From NCBI GenBank assembly GCA_963838775.1, contig CAWISP010000025.1:186001-250000 (forward strand): a stretch of DNA of 64,000 nucleotides, in the 5' to 3' direction. The DNA comes from Chersky-840 sp963838775. GTDB taxonomy: Bacteria; Actinomycetota; Acidimicrobiia; Acidimicrobiales; UBA8190. This document shows positions 44,247 to 53,332 of this stretch, piece after piece (within the stretch, counting starts at the first letter, position 1; each line of letters starts with the position of its first letter). The translations under genes were made by a program, and so were the position numbers. The notes under the pieces were generated by a model, which was given only the letters and a program-made list of their open reading frames with translations, searched no databases and was not told where the DNA came from.

Positions 44247-44681
44247 TCAGGCGTCGATTCCAATGACCTCGGTTTCGCCAGCCGGGTCGGAGTTTCCGGC
44301 CAGGTCCGCCTGATCGGGACCGCGACGCTCGGTCCGAGAAATCTCAGCGGTGGCGAACCGCAAGGAGGGACCAATCTCGTCGGCCGTGACTTCTACGCGG
44401 CTACGGCGTTCGCCGTTTTCCGTCTCCCAGCTGTGCTGCTCGAGGCGCCCCGTGACCACAACTCGGGATCCCTTGACCAAGGAGAGCGCTACATTCTCGG
44501 CGAGATCACGCCAACATACAACGTCGAAGAACGATGTGGCTTCTTCCCATTCGTCGGATCCCCTCGGCTGCCAACGCCGGTTGACGGCCAAACCGAATGT
44601 TGCATTCGCCTGACCATCTCTCGTGTAGCGAATCTCCGGATCCCGAGTCAAGTTACCTGACAGCGTCGTCGTGTTGCTCAT
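44247..44681 (-). CDS. ssb: single-stranded DNA-binding protein
   Basis: A 144-residue OB-fold protein. NTTTLSGNLTRDPEIRYTRDGQANATFGLAVNRRW is the canonical SSB opening, with FFDVVCWRDLAENVALSLVKGSRVVVTGRLE in the core. The C-terminal tail ends G-I-D-A and lacks the usual acidic D-D-x-P-F tip, so it may not bind the normal SSB partners. It is likely a secondary SSB rather than the replication one beside rpsF/rpsR. ATG 44681 follows GGAGAGCAAGGAC. It sits 170 bases beyond the last Tad-operon gene on the same strand. Confidence 0.9.
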   Translation of the reverse strand: MSNTTTLSGNLTRDPEIRYTRDGQANATFGLAVNRRWQPRGSDEWEEATSFFDVVCWRDLAENVALSLVKGSRVVVTGRLEQHSWETENGERRSRVEVTADEIGPSLRFATAEISRTERRGPDQADLAGNSDPAGETEVIGIDA

Positions 44682-44852
44682 TGTCCTTGCTCTCCTCGTC
44701 TGTCGCTCGCCTTCTGCGGCGGCAAGCTCCATCGTCGAGCATCGACCTTGCCCCCAGCCTCACCGGTGAGCCACTGAATTCCTTGCTGGAACAGAGTCAG
44801 AGCCCCAACTACCCGGGTCTGCGACTCCGATGGTCGATGCAGCGAGTCGATC

Positions 44853-47759
44853 TCAGTGATTTCGGGTGACGGCCGAGCGCCGGGAAAGCTTGCGGTAGAG
44901 CGCCAAGGTTTCCGGATGCACTGCATCGAAGGGTTCAACTTCGTTGGCCACTAGATGGACCAGCTCGGAGAACGTTGATTCAACACCGGCAGGATTTCCT
45001 GCTGCGTCAGCGGCATTCATGAGCACGCGGTACATCCGCTCGTCATACGGGCTTACCCTCAAGCCTTGACGTGCCGACCACTCGGCTCCGGGGGCGTCGT
45101 TGGCTTCCAGGCAATCTTGGGCGTATCGAAATGCCAGGTCCACAACCCCGGCCTCGACCGTGGCCAGAATGCCCTCGAGAATTACCCAATCATCCGAACG
45201 AAGACCATCGAATGGTCGGCCGACGACGAGGTTCAACGCCTTCCGCCAGTCGTCAGGAGCTCGAGATTGGGAGAGCTCAACGAAACTGTCCCAATCTGTC
45301 CTTACATGGGGTCCGAGTGCCAACCGGCCACGCGATCGCGGAAGATGATCTTCCCCCGTCCTGGACGTCCCCAAGGATCGACGGGCGGCCGAAGCGGTAG
45401 AGTGAAGACTCGCCGGTGCCATCACTCTCTCGGGCCAGAGCGCTGTCGCCCATTGTTCGTTGCTAGCGCCGCCCGGGTGAAGTGCGAGATAAACGATGAG
45501 CTCGACGGCCCAGGCACGCGTGAATTGTCGAGCCGCTCCGCTGATGTGCACTTGGCCCAGAACCCGAACCAAAACCTTTGGCTCATCCGATAGGAGCGCC
45601 TGAGGAATGGCCGGGACACGGATCGTGGTGTTGCGGTTGACGACAGGCTCAAGCAGCGAGCCAACGGCTTCAACGCGGCGTTCCGGAATTGGGAGAGTCA
45701 AACTCCTGTACGGCTCGTGATCAGGCGTGACGCCGCTCGTGTGCGCAGCCACGGATACGAGGTTGGCAACACCGTGGACAAATTCCGGAGGGACCGACTG
45801 GAGGGAGAGCGAAGATCGCTTCAGACTCTCGCCGTCAACCGAGACACGACCCGCTTCAGCTCGAACCCGCCACCGCGCCGAGGGGACATCACGTCCACAG
45901 ATCACAGCCACACCGAATGATCCATCTCCAACCACACTGATTAGTTCGTCAAGCGCACTCAACTGGTCCGCAGATGCGTCGGGCGAACAGACGACGACGC
46001 TAAGGTCCCACGTGTCCCCACCGTCGCGCCATCGACTCTCGCTATTAGTGACGAGGTCGACCGAAGCGAGAAGAGCCCCACGTTCTCGGACCCTGCGCTT
46101 CATTTTCGCACTTACTGTGGACACCGAGACAGCGTGGCTGACCCGCTCCAACCCCTCGATCTCCTCTCCGAACCCGACCAGGACAAGATCGATCTGATCT
46201 GCCCACTGTGCTGTGGCCAACTCGATGGCAATGGCCTGGATCAGGGAATCATTGTCAGGTCCGGAGATGGCCACCGAGCCAGCCGACTCGATGTTGACCA
46301 TAAGGATGCCAGCCTGTTCTCTGCCGAGTGTCACCAGCGAGGGAAGAGGTGCATCGATTCCGACAACCTCGGGATTCTTTCGGAGCTCCTCGATGAGTTG
46401 CCCACTCTTCGCCAACATCCAGCTCGTCTTGTCCGGTCCGGGTTCGAACGGCGGGGGTGGATTCGGAGACGGGCGCGTCGGATCCAGCACGATTTCGATA
46501 ACTTCGTCACGGAGAAGAAGAGCGGAAACAGTGGGAATCTCAAGATCGCCTCGTCGTCGGCACACGGAAAGCAGGCGAAGGGCGAGGTCGACCCAATCAG
46601 CTGAACCCGGGTCGGCCGCGATCCGCAGACTGCGCTCCAGCTCTGCCAGATCACCCGCTGGCAGCGCGATCCGAAGACCAGGGGCACGGTTTCGCTGTTG
46701 AGCTCTTCGCATCCGGTCGAGCAACGCCACGATCCCTGCGCCGAGGAGCCCGTATCCGATGGGCGCAATGGGCACGTGAGGTCCAGGTGATTCCTTTCGG
46801 CTCTCTAGGCTTCGACTCGGTGTCGAAGCGGACACTGGCCGATTCAGATGATCACCAAGGATCGTTTGCGAATTCAGAATGGCTTGCGACGACCTGCTTA
46901 TTCGGGGTGAGGAGGGCGCGGCCAGGACGCTCGTCGCTGGAGTTGGTTCGACAGGACCCGGCGGTACGGTGAGGGACATGGGCTCCGCGGCCGGTGCCGG
47001 TGGGATTCCGGTCCCCGATGTTGGAATGACAAGCAGCCAACCCGGTCGTATCCAATGATCGTCGATGAGCTCTTGACCGTCGCGTTGCGGGCGACCGTAG
47101 TTGGCGGCGGCAATCAGTCGCCATGCCAAGGGGTTGCCGAGCTCCATGTTGGCTATAGACCACAACGTGTCTCGAGGCTTGACCACATAGATCCTCGGCG
47201 GGGTCTCGAGGGCCGCGTTCGACGCTCCAGCCTCCGAACCATTTCCCCCCAGGATCAAGGTTGGTCGAGGGTTCTGTGTGGATCGGGGGGCAGCGGTCAA
47301 TGGCGAGTCGGAGAGGCTCGGAGCACTCGCTGAGACAACTTGCAATCTCAGAGGGGTGATCTGACGGTTCGGTAAGCCGAAGGCCAGACAAGCACCCACG
47401 AGCCAAGTAATCAGTGATTGAACGTGACGGCCACCCGGCATCCTTCCGGGAGGGCGACCTCGAAGTCGACCCAGGATCTCCATGCAAACGCAGATGACAA
47501 ACCACGCCCACGACAACCAAGCAATGGACCAGACCAGATCAGCGGTAGCACGCTCACCGAAGTGTCTTCCAAGCAGCTGCCCGATCTGACCGGGATGAGC
47601 GGCAAGGCTTCGCACGCCCGTTGGGGACGGAACGGCGTGCGCTTCCACCAGTGCAAGAGGCGCACCCGCGACAAGGCCGACAAACACCAGCGTCCACACA
47701 ATTCGCAATGCCACAGGCCGGTGATCAGTCGCGCGTAGCGGATCGATCGTGACGCTCAT
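44853..47759 (-). CDS. large membrane protein with LysM and C-terminal BTAD domains, Tad operon
   Basis: 968 residues. Three N-terminal hydrophobic segments (ALRIVWTLVFVGLVAGAPLAL, ADLVWSIAWLSWAWFVICVC, LITWLVGACLAFGLP) lead to a LysM domain (IYVVKPRDTLWSIANMELGNP to WIRPGWLLVIP), another helix (GYGLLGAGIVALLDRM) and a long middle region. The end is an OmpR-like winged helix (VLGQVHISGAARQFTRAWAVELIVYLAL) plus a bacterial transcriptional activator (BTAD) helical domain. LysM normally binds peptidoglycan; BTAD-winged-helix units regulate transcription. It could link wall state to pilus expression, which is inference. Its ATG overlaps the TadG-like stop, so it belongs to the Tad operon. Confidence 0.85.
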   Translation of the reverse strand: MSVTIDPLRATDHRPVALRIVWTLVFVGLVAGAPLALVEAHAVPSPTGVRSLAAHPGQIGQLLGRHFGERATADLVWSIAWLSWAWFVICVCMEILGRLRGRPPGRMPGGRHVQSLITWLVGACLAFGLPNRQITPLRLQVVSASAPSLSDSPLTAAPRSTQNPRPTLILGGNGSEAGASNAALETPPRIYVVKPRDTLWSIANMELGNPLAWRLIAAANYGRPQRDGQELIDDHWIRPGWLLVIPTSGTGIPPAPAAEPMSLTVPPGPVEPTPATSVLAAPSSPRISRSSQAILNSQTILGDHLNRPVSASTPSRSLESRKESPGPHVPIAPIGYGLLGAGIVALLDRMRRAQQRNRAPGLRIALPAGDLAELERSLRIAADPGSADWVDLALRLLSVCRRRGDLEIPTVSALLLRDEVIEIVLDPTRPSPNPPPPFEPGPDKTSWMLAKSGQLIEELRKNPEVVGIDAPLPSLVTLGREQAGILMVNIESAGSVAISGPDNDSLIQAIAIELATAQWADQIDLVLVGFGEEIEGLERVSHAVSVSTVSAKMKRRVRERGALLASVDLVTNSESRWRDGGDTWDLSVVVCSPDASADQLSALDELISVVGDGSFGVAVICGRDVPSARWRVRAEAGRVSVDGESLKRSSLSLQSVPPEFVHGVANLVSVAAHTSGVTPDHEPYRSLTLPIPERRVEAVGSLLEPVVNRNTTIRVPAIPQALLSDEPKVLVRVLGQVHISGAARQFTRAWAVELIVYLALHPGGASNEQWATALWPERVMAPASLHSTASAARRSLGTSRTGEDHLPRSRGRLALGPHVRTDWDSFVELSQSRAPDDWRKALNLVVGRPFDGLRSDDWVILEGILATVEAGVVDLAFRYAQDCLEANDAPGAEWSARQGLRVSPYDERMYRVLMNAADAAGNPAGVESTFSELVHLVANEVEPFDAVHPETLALYRKLSRRSAVTRNH

Positions 47760-48217
47760 CAGTCCTCCCTGGTGACGCCATGCACATTCGAGGCGCTAGC
47801 AGACGCAGAAACGCCGATCTGTTCAACTCCGATGATGCCCAGAATTACAGTCGGCACTGATGTCTGAATATGGACAACCACGGATTGTCCAGAGATCGTG
47901 ACAGTGCCGGAGGTTCCGACAGATCGAAGATAGGCGTACGCAGCGCGAGAAGCACTCGCAGGGTCGATCGCGACGGTTCCCGCTCGGAGGGCTTCCACGG
48001 AGATCTGGTCAGCACCGAGACGTGCAGCCTGTTCCGATTCCCCCGCCGCGGCGCTCTGTGCGGCTACTGCTCGTCCCCCGTCGACCACAAGGCCTACAAG
48101 AGCAAAGAGCGCGAGAGCGAGTACTGCCAGGAAGACGGTGAACGATCCGTCGTCGGTACCCCGCCGATGGCGTCTTCGTCCCGCCCTTGGCAACGGGACC
48201 TCATCCCCGTCCGTCAC
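47759..48217 (-). CDS. TadG-like pilus assembly protein (pseudopilin-type N terminus)
   Basis: 152 residues from GTG 48217, overlapping the preceding stop by GTGA. After a basic stretch the sequence DDGSFTVFLAVLALALFALVGLVVDGGRAVAAQSAAAGESEQAARLGADQI shows the TadG pattern: one N-terminal membrane helix then a helical region and a small extracellular domain. Family members sit in the membrane and help Flp pilus assembly. The longer frame up to 48322 overlaps the upstream gene and is unlikely. Confidence 0.82.
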   Translation of the reverse strand: MTDGDEVPLPRAGRRRHRRGTDDGSFTVFLAVLALALFALVGLVVDGGRAVAAQSAAAGESEQAARLGADQISVEALRAGTVAIDPASASRAAYAYLRSVGTSGTVTISGQSVVVHIQTSVPTVILGIIGVEQIGVSASASASNVHGVTRED

Positions 48218-48666
48218 GGTTGAATCGATCGGTACTGGTCGATTGCCGCAACCTGAGTTGCCTGGAGAGTGGTCGAGCCGGGAAAGCCTGGGACAAAGAG
48301 GTCCGAGAACTCGACGTGGCATGAGACAGATACGCGCACTGTGGCGCCAGGCACGAACGATTCAGCGTCCACATTGATATTTGGGTCGAAGCACGAGTGG
48401 GTCGACTGAAGCACAGGTGTGGCGGCCGCAACCGCTGCCTCTTGCGCTTGAGCAGCTGAGCCCGCCACAGCAGCAGCGTCAGCTGCCGCACGGGCGCCCC
48501 CCACAACCTGCTCACGAGCTAGGGAATACCTACCAAATCCCAGCGCCACCAGAACGAACAATGCGATGACTGGGGTGAGGACCACGAGCTCAACGGTGAG
48601 GCTTCCTCCGGCGGCACTCCCACGGAGACGATTCTGCTTTCTGCGCTCTCTTCTAGTTTCCGACAC
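48214..48666 (-). CDS. TadE-like pseudopilin
   Basis: 150 residues. Basic N terminus, then GGSLTVELVVLTPVIALFVLVALGFGRYSLAREQVVGGARAAADAAAVAG: a TadE-type helix with Glu at position +5 after the cleavable Gly/Ser region, the mark of class III prepilin processing. A cysteine pair (HSCFDPN, VSCHVEF) lies in the extracellular part. It overlaps both neighbours and is the second of three small pseudopilin-like genes. Confidence 0.85.
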   Translation of the reverse strand: MSETRRERRKQNRLRGSAAGGSLTVELVVLTPVIALFVLVALGFGRYSLAREQVVGGARAAADAAAVAGSAAQAQEAAVAAATPVLQSTHSCFDPNINVDAESFVPGATVRVSVSCHVEFSDLFVPGFPGSTTLQATQVAAIDQYRSIQP

Positions 48667-49066
48667 GGAATTCCTGCTTTGTGCCCACTCGGATTGCTGA
48701 AACTGGAAGATGAAGTCCCGGAATGATCGATTCCGTCAGGCCGGTCACCCGGACCTCTACCTCGTCGTTCGGCATCAGCGACGCCTGCACAGAGGGATTC
48801 ACCACGACTTGATTGGCTGATTGCACCAGAGCCAACTGGGCCTCAGCGATCCCAGCTTTCAGCGAACCACCCTCGACACACGCCGCCTGATCGCCGCGGG
48901 TGGCAGCAGCTTGCACAAGAGTCGACGCGTGTGCCCAGAGGCACACCTGCACGGCGAGCAGGATCACCAACATCGCCGCAGGAATGGCTATTGCAGCCTC
49001 CACTACCGAACCCTCGTCTCCAGCTACCCGCTTCCGTCTAGTCGCGGGTGAATCCGCAGACGTCAG
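48653..49066 (-). CDS. TadE-like pseudopilin, unusual start
   Basis: About 137 residues. GDEGSVVEAAIAIPAAMLVILLAVQVCLWAHASTLVQAAATRGDQAA is a TadE helix, and the short E-G-S-V-V-E block is shared with the Flp pilin next to it. The start is hard to place: no ATG, GTG or TTG lies between the pilin stop and the helix. CTG 49066 overlaps the pilin stop (CTGA) and would fit the coupled layout of the operon. A lost base is an alternative. Confidence 0.75.
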   Translation of the reverse strand: MTSADSPATRRKRVAGDEGSVVEAAIAIPAAMLVILLAVQVCLWAHASTLVQAAATRGDQAACVEGGSLKAGIAEAQLALVQSANQVVVNPSVQASLMPNDEVEVRVTGLTESIIPGLHLPVSAIRVGTKQEFRVGN

Positions 49067-49254
49067 TTGAGGTTGATCGAATTGGCCTTGTCCATGACCT
49101 TTGCCACGATGATCGCACCGACGGCGATCGCAAGCGCGGCGAAGACTGCGGTCAAGATCACCTTCTCCACGACACTTCCCTCCTCGTCTCGGTCCCCGGA
49201 CGCCAATCGGACCGAAACGAATGTCCACAGTGCTTCGACGTAAGCAATCATCAT
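49063..49254 (-). CDS. flp: Flp-type pilin
   Basis: 63 residues, the structural subunit of the Tad pilus. RDEEGSVVEKVILTAVFAALAIAVGAIIVAKVMDKANSIN has the Glu at +5 and a single hydrophobic helix; the prepilin peptidase should cut before it. The leader, about 25 residues with a hydrophobic MMIAYVEALWTFVSV, is longer than in many Flp pilins. It lies 57 bases from tadC, the one non-overlapping junction in the centre of the operon, where extra pilin expression might be set. Confidence 0.85.
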   Translation of the reverse strand: MMIAYVEALWTFVSVRLASGDRDEEGSVVEKVILTAVFAALAIAVGAIIVAKVMDKANSINLN

Positions 49255-49311
49255 TGTCCTCCTCTTTCATGTCCCAGCTGGTCCACTCACACGACATCGA
49301 CGTACCGTCGA

Positions 49312-50221
49312 TCAGAAGCCCGAAGCAATCCGGGTGAATGCCGGATAGCCGATGAAGATAAGGAATCCCACAAGAAGAAGCGCGCCGGGAATGAAAAGCT
49401 TCTCGGTCAGGGCGTTTGCCTCTGCCTCAGCATTGGCGAGCTCGTGACGCCGGATCGACGCTGCCCGTGCTGCCAGCGTCGCCCGGATCTTGGCACCCTC
49501 CATTCCGGCGAGCCCCGCTGTCGCGGCCAACTCACCGAACTCTTCGATACCAAGGGTTTCACCGAGCCGGGCCAAGGCGTCCCACGGCGGCTCTCCCGTA
49601 TCGCGGCTCAAGGACAATGCCGCCAGCATGCGACGAGATACGGCGTTTTCACCGAGTTGGGCCGCGGCAAGGAGGGCGCTCTCAATTCCCATTCCGCCCG
49701 CCAGTCCCAGGACGACGAGGTCGAGAAAGGAGCAGATGACCCGCCGGGCATGCCGCCGACCACGGTTGGCCTCGCCGTTCAATTCGGCAATCGGGAGCAG
49801 GGCTCCGCCGATGCCGCAAACCACCCCCGCGCCCATGGGGACGAGGAGTGGGAGTTGCACACCGGCAGCGACGATGATGGTCCAGGTGAAGACGGGCAGA
49901 AGGCCCCCGACCGCCGCACTAACCACACATCGAGCTGCGAGTACTTCGAGTGAGGAATTCAGAGAGCGCGAGTCGAGTGCCCAGCTCGCGTTCGAAATAT
50001 CCACGTTCTCGGATCGCATGCGCGACGCGCATCGCGACCTGGTGATCGATCCGCTTGGTATCTCGTTGCCAAGGCAATGGCTCGTGGCGCCCGGCTGTGC
50101 TCGACTCCGCGCCGAGTCCACTGAACAGGGATTGTAAAGATGTCTTTTGACTCCGGAGGCCTGTGATTACGCCCGTCAGACCCACACCCACCCCCAGCGC
50201 CAACAAGATCACGAGGGTCAT
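49312..50221 (-). pseudogene. tadC: TadC, type II secretion F-domain protein, frameshifted
   Basis: The first frame starts at ATG 50221 (overlapping the tadB stop) with TLVILLALGVGVGLTGVITGL. The second frame covers SLEVLAARCVVSAAVGGLLPVFTW, the T2SSF core SFLDLVVLGLAGGMGIESALLAAA and the last helix FIPGALLLVGFLIFIGYPAF. They meet near 49950-49965. The joined product of about 302 residues is normal. TadC and TadB form the inner-membrane platform of the pilus. Loss of this gene would abolish pili, so an assembly indel is the simpler reading. Confidence 0.82.
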
Positions 50222-51093
50222 CGCACCCGCTCCGCATCCAGCAGTCTGATCTCGGGCGTGGGACGGACCAAACGAACCATAAGCCCCAGGCCAACGGCAT
50301 AGAAGAGGCCGACGACCCCAAGGATGAGCTGCCCGACATCAGTTCGGAATGGACTCAGGTATGCATGAGCCACAACGGCCAGCGTGAAGACGAATGCTAG
50401 AGAGAAGAGCACCACTGTTCGAACGCTGCTTCGGGCCGAGGCACGACTGGCATCGACCCTGAGGTGCATTGACACGTCTTCTCGGATCGAGTCAACCAAG
50501 GAACTGAGGACCTCGACCAGCTTCTGTGCCCGCGAGGTCGCGGCCAGGAGGAGGGCACAAACCAAGAATTCTGCGGCCGGATCGTCGACCTCTAGCGCAA
50601 AGACTCGCAATGCAGCTTCGAGAGAGACGCCGTTGCTCAACCGCGTCGCCAACGCACCCACCTGGGGGCGAATCGGGACCGGTGCCGAGGCTGCGGTGAC
50701 GACGATCGCCTGGGCCAGACCCGCCGAACCCGCCAAGGAGTCTCGCAGCAACTCGGTCCAAGTTGCCACTGCCTCAGTCCTCTTGGAGGTTTCTCCGGGA
50801 AGGACCCTCCGGAGGCTACTTGGCAACGTTGCAAAGCCAAGTGCTCCGAGAATTCCTGCAACCGGCCACCCGGTCAGGACGACGCAGAGCAATCCAAACA
50901 TCGTGGGGACGACGAACCGCCGGATCTGAGGCTGGAGTCTCCTGTCGCTGATCCGAAGGGAATCGGACCCCGGACGAGTGCCGAGATGAGCGCCACGAGT
51001 GACAGAATTCGGTGGCCGGATGGCCCAGGTCAAACCAAGGATGCCGGCGGCAATCCCGAGCCCCAGGAATGACACCACCAATGTGGTCACCAT
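50218..51093 (-). CDS. tadB: TadB, Flp pilus platform protein
   Basis: 291 residues from ATG 51093, which overlaps the tadA stop. Helices: LVVSFLGLGIAAGILGLTWAI, TMFGLLCVVLTGWPVAGILGALGF, and a C-terminal pair (TVVLFSLAFVFTLAVVAHAY, LILGVVGLFYAVGLGLMVRL). The T2SSF core is ATWTELLRDSLAGSAGLAQAIVVTAA. It is the partner of TadC in the inner membrane and contacts the TadA ATPase. Confidence 0.88.
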   Translation of the reverse strand: MVTTLVVSFLGLGIAAGILGLTWAIRPPNSVTRGAHLGTRPGSDSLRISDRRLQPQIRRFVVPTMFGLLCVVLTGWPVAGILGALGFATLPSSLRRVLPGETSKRTEAVATWTELLRDSLAGSAGLAQAIVVTAASAPVPIRPQVGALATRLSNGVSLEAALRVFALEVDDPAAEFLVCALLLAATSRAQKLVEVLSSLVDSIREDVSMHLRVDASRASARSSVRTVVLFSLAFVFTLAVVAHAYLSPFRTDVGQLILGVVGLFYAVGLGLMVRLVRPTPEIRLLDAERVR

Positions 51094-52484
51094 GGGACCG
51101 TTTCGGAAGTTCGCAGCGACGGCTCGAATCCGCACTTGATCAGTTCCTCGAGAGTGGACGATCGCAGTGGCGCGACCTGCTCGGCCCAACGGTCGCCACC
51201 GGATCGGAAGACCTCATTCGAAACCACATGGAGTCCTTCGGAACCCACGACCTCCTGTACCGAGGATACGAAGCGTCGTCGCTTGACAGCCTTGAAGCGA
51301 ACGCCGCCCGTCGCCGCATCTTCGGCGAGGTAATCCCGATCGGAGCCGGTTAGGTAGCGCAGATCGGGAGCCGACTCTTCGAGATCGACGACCTCAACGA
51401 AAACCGTGAAGTGAACCGCTCCGGCAATGAGCAAGTTTGTAGATTCCAGTGGAAGTCGTTCTGGCGCCTGAACTGCGTATGAGGCGAGTCGCCGGAAGAT
51501 TCCAAGCGACGAGTCGGCATGGATCGTGCACATCGATCCCGAGCGACCTTGGCTCATGGCATTGAGCATGGGCAGAATCTCATCACCCAAGACCTCGCCC
51601 ACAATGACTCGATCTGCATTCATCCGGAGAGCCCTTCGAACGAGGCGGGCCATGGATATCGCACCTTCTCCCTCTGCGTTGGCGGGCCTTGCCTCGAGTG
51701 CCACCAGGTCGGGGTGTCGGTCGGGGATCGAGTCCAGGCCTAGCTCGAACGCCTGCTCGATGGTGACGACCCGCTCTCGCGATGGGATGGCTGATGCCAA
51801 CGCACGAATCAATGTGGTCTTCCCCGAGTTCATCGCTCCACCCACCACGATGTTCTTTCTGGCCCGAACAGCAGCCGCCAAAAAGCTGGCGAGAGTCGCA
51901 TCCATGCCGCCCATTTCGACAAGGTCATCGAGCGTCAGGTCAACGAAGCGGTGACGGCGGATCGACACGACTGGCCTCTGCACCACGGACATCAACGCCG
52001 AGAGGCGGCTTCCATCTGGCAAGCGCAGGTCCAGCTCAGGATGAGAGACGTCAAAGCGTCGTTCGGACAGCCCGAATCGCGCCGCGGCTGAACGCAGCAT
52101 TTCGGCGAGTTCGGTGTCCGAGTCAGCGGCAGGTTCGACACTCGTCTTCGTCCCGTCTGCATAGGTCACCCACACTCGGTCGCACCCATTCACGTCGATG
52201 TTCTCGATCTCAGGATCATCGATCAGTGCTTGCAACCGCCCCAATCCGAACAACGCGTCGAGGACGAACTTCGCTACTCGCTGCTCGTCTGTGACGGGCA
52301 GAGGAGCGTTCCCGTGTTCGACGGATTCGGCCGCGTACCGCTCGAGGCGCGAGAGGGTCAACTCTCGAGCCAGCTCACGACGATCGTCCAACCCCAACTC
52401 GTATCCGGTGGTACTTGACAGATCATCGGCCACTTCGGCACGAAGTCTGGAAACCAGGGAAGCCATTTCGTCGGCCGTCTTCAT
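51087..52484 (-). CDS. tadA: TadA/CpaF pilus assembly ATPase
   Basis: A 465-residue secretion ATPase that powers Flp pilus extension. N-terminal domain: DDPEIENIDVNGCDRVWV, typical of CpaF. Walker A: VVGGAMNSGKTTLIRALAS. Asp/Walker B and His boxes: RVIVGEVLGDEILPMLNAMSQGRSGSMCTIHADS. Every catalytic element is present. The last residues form a long extension (VRFKAVKRRRFVSSVQEVVG) as in actinobacterial TadA. It overlaps its neighbours on both sides by four to seven bases. Confidence 0.94.
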   Translation of the reverse strand: MKTADEMASLVSRLRAEVADDLSSTTGYELGLDDRRELARELTLSRLERYAAESVEHGNAPLPVTDEQRVAKFVLDALFGLGRLQALIDDPEIENIDVNGCDRVWVTYADGTKTSVEPAADSDTELAEMLRSAAARFGLSERRFDVSHPELDLRLPDGSRLSALMSVVQRPVVSIRRHRFVDLTLDDLVEMGGMDATLASFLAAAVRARKNIVVGGAMNSGKTTLIRALASAIPSRERVVTIEQAFELGLDSIPDRHPDLVALEARPANAEGEGAISMARLVRRALRMNADRVIVGEVLGDEILPMLNAMSQGRSGSMCTIHADSSLGIFRRLASYAVQAPERLPLESTNLLIAGAVHFTVFVEVVDLEESAPDLRYLTGSDRDYLAEDAATGGVRFKAVKRRRFVSSVQEVVGSEGLHVVSNEVFRSGGDRWAEQVAPLRSSTLEELIKCGFEPSLRTSETVPW

Positions 52485-53332
52485 CGCAGATCGACTCCCT
52501 GTTCCCCCAAACCATTTCGCTCGAATCTCTGGTCCGCTAGGGATGGGGTATCCGACAGACCCAGAACGTGGTGCTCATGGCTCAATTCGGTCCCGCCAAG
52601 GACCTCACAGCCGGGATCGGAGGCCGGCAGGATCCGCTCAACGAGCCTTCTTACAGAAGCGACCAGGCTGCTACGCGCGAATCTCTTCGGCTTTCCCGGC
52701 GAACCGCACGCCATGGCGGCTGACTTTTCGTCAAACGGGATCGCGACGAGGAAGGGGACCTCGAGCGCCTGCTCGATCTCCTTGACCTGGAACTGACTGG
52801 ATCCCACCACCACAAGGAAGATCGATCCCGCGGTCACGATCGTTCGGACGACATCGAGCGTCCACAGGGCGTGCGCGAGCCCGGCAGCATCAGGTCGAAT
52901 GACGACCACGACATGGTCAGCGGCATTCAGAATCTCTCGCTGACCGGGCGCGTCGGCGAGGATCCGTCCGCAGTCGACCACCGTGTCGACTCCGTCGGGG
53001 AAGACAGCTGGACCCGCCACAGCCAGTTCCCTGTCCAGACTGCCGGCGGCTTCAGCGCTCACAGGACCAACCAACGCTTCCAGACCACCCGGCAAGGGCT
53101 GTACGTGGTCGGCGAAAGTCGCGACCGGCGAGGTGGAGCGCCGATTGGCAAGAACCAAGCTCGCCATGCCCAGACGCGGAGACAATCCGAATCGAGCAGC
53201 AAGGTCATTTCCGGAGGGGTCGCATTCAGCTACCACAATCCGGCGCTGGGGCGGCCATACGGCACCTGCCACACAGGTCAGCGTCGAGACGCCGGGCGAA
53301 CCTTTTCCGGAGCAGAGCGCAACGAGGCTCAC
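52481..53332 (-). CDS. CpaE-like ParA/MinD-family protein with degenerate P-loop
   Basis: 283 residues. The N terminus is VALCSGKGSPGVSTLTCVAGAVW: the deviant-Walker Lys is kept but the usual second Lys of K-G-G-x-G-K-T is Val, so ATP hydrolysis is doubtful. VVAECDPSGNDLAARFG and VDTVVDCGRI follow the ParA pattern. CpaE proteins position the Tad machine at the cell pole. The G-S-P-G-V-S-T form is familiar from actinobacterial Tad loci, as far as I recall. It is coupled to tadA and cpaB by ATGA overlaps. Confidence 0.82.
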   Translation of the reverse strand: MSLVALCSGKGSPGVSTLTCVAGAVWPPQRRIVVAECDPSGNDLAARFGLSPRLGMASLVLANRRSTSPVATFADHVQPLPGGLEALVGPVSAEAAGSLDRELAVAGPAVFPDGVDTVVDCGRILADAPGQREILNAADHVVVVIRPDAAGLAHALWTLDVVRTIVTAGSIFLVVVGSSQFQVKEIEQALEVPFLVAIPFDEKSAAMACGSPGKPKRFARSSLVASVRRLVERILPASDPGCEVLGGTELSHEHHVLGLSDTPSLADQRFERNGLGEQGVDLR

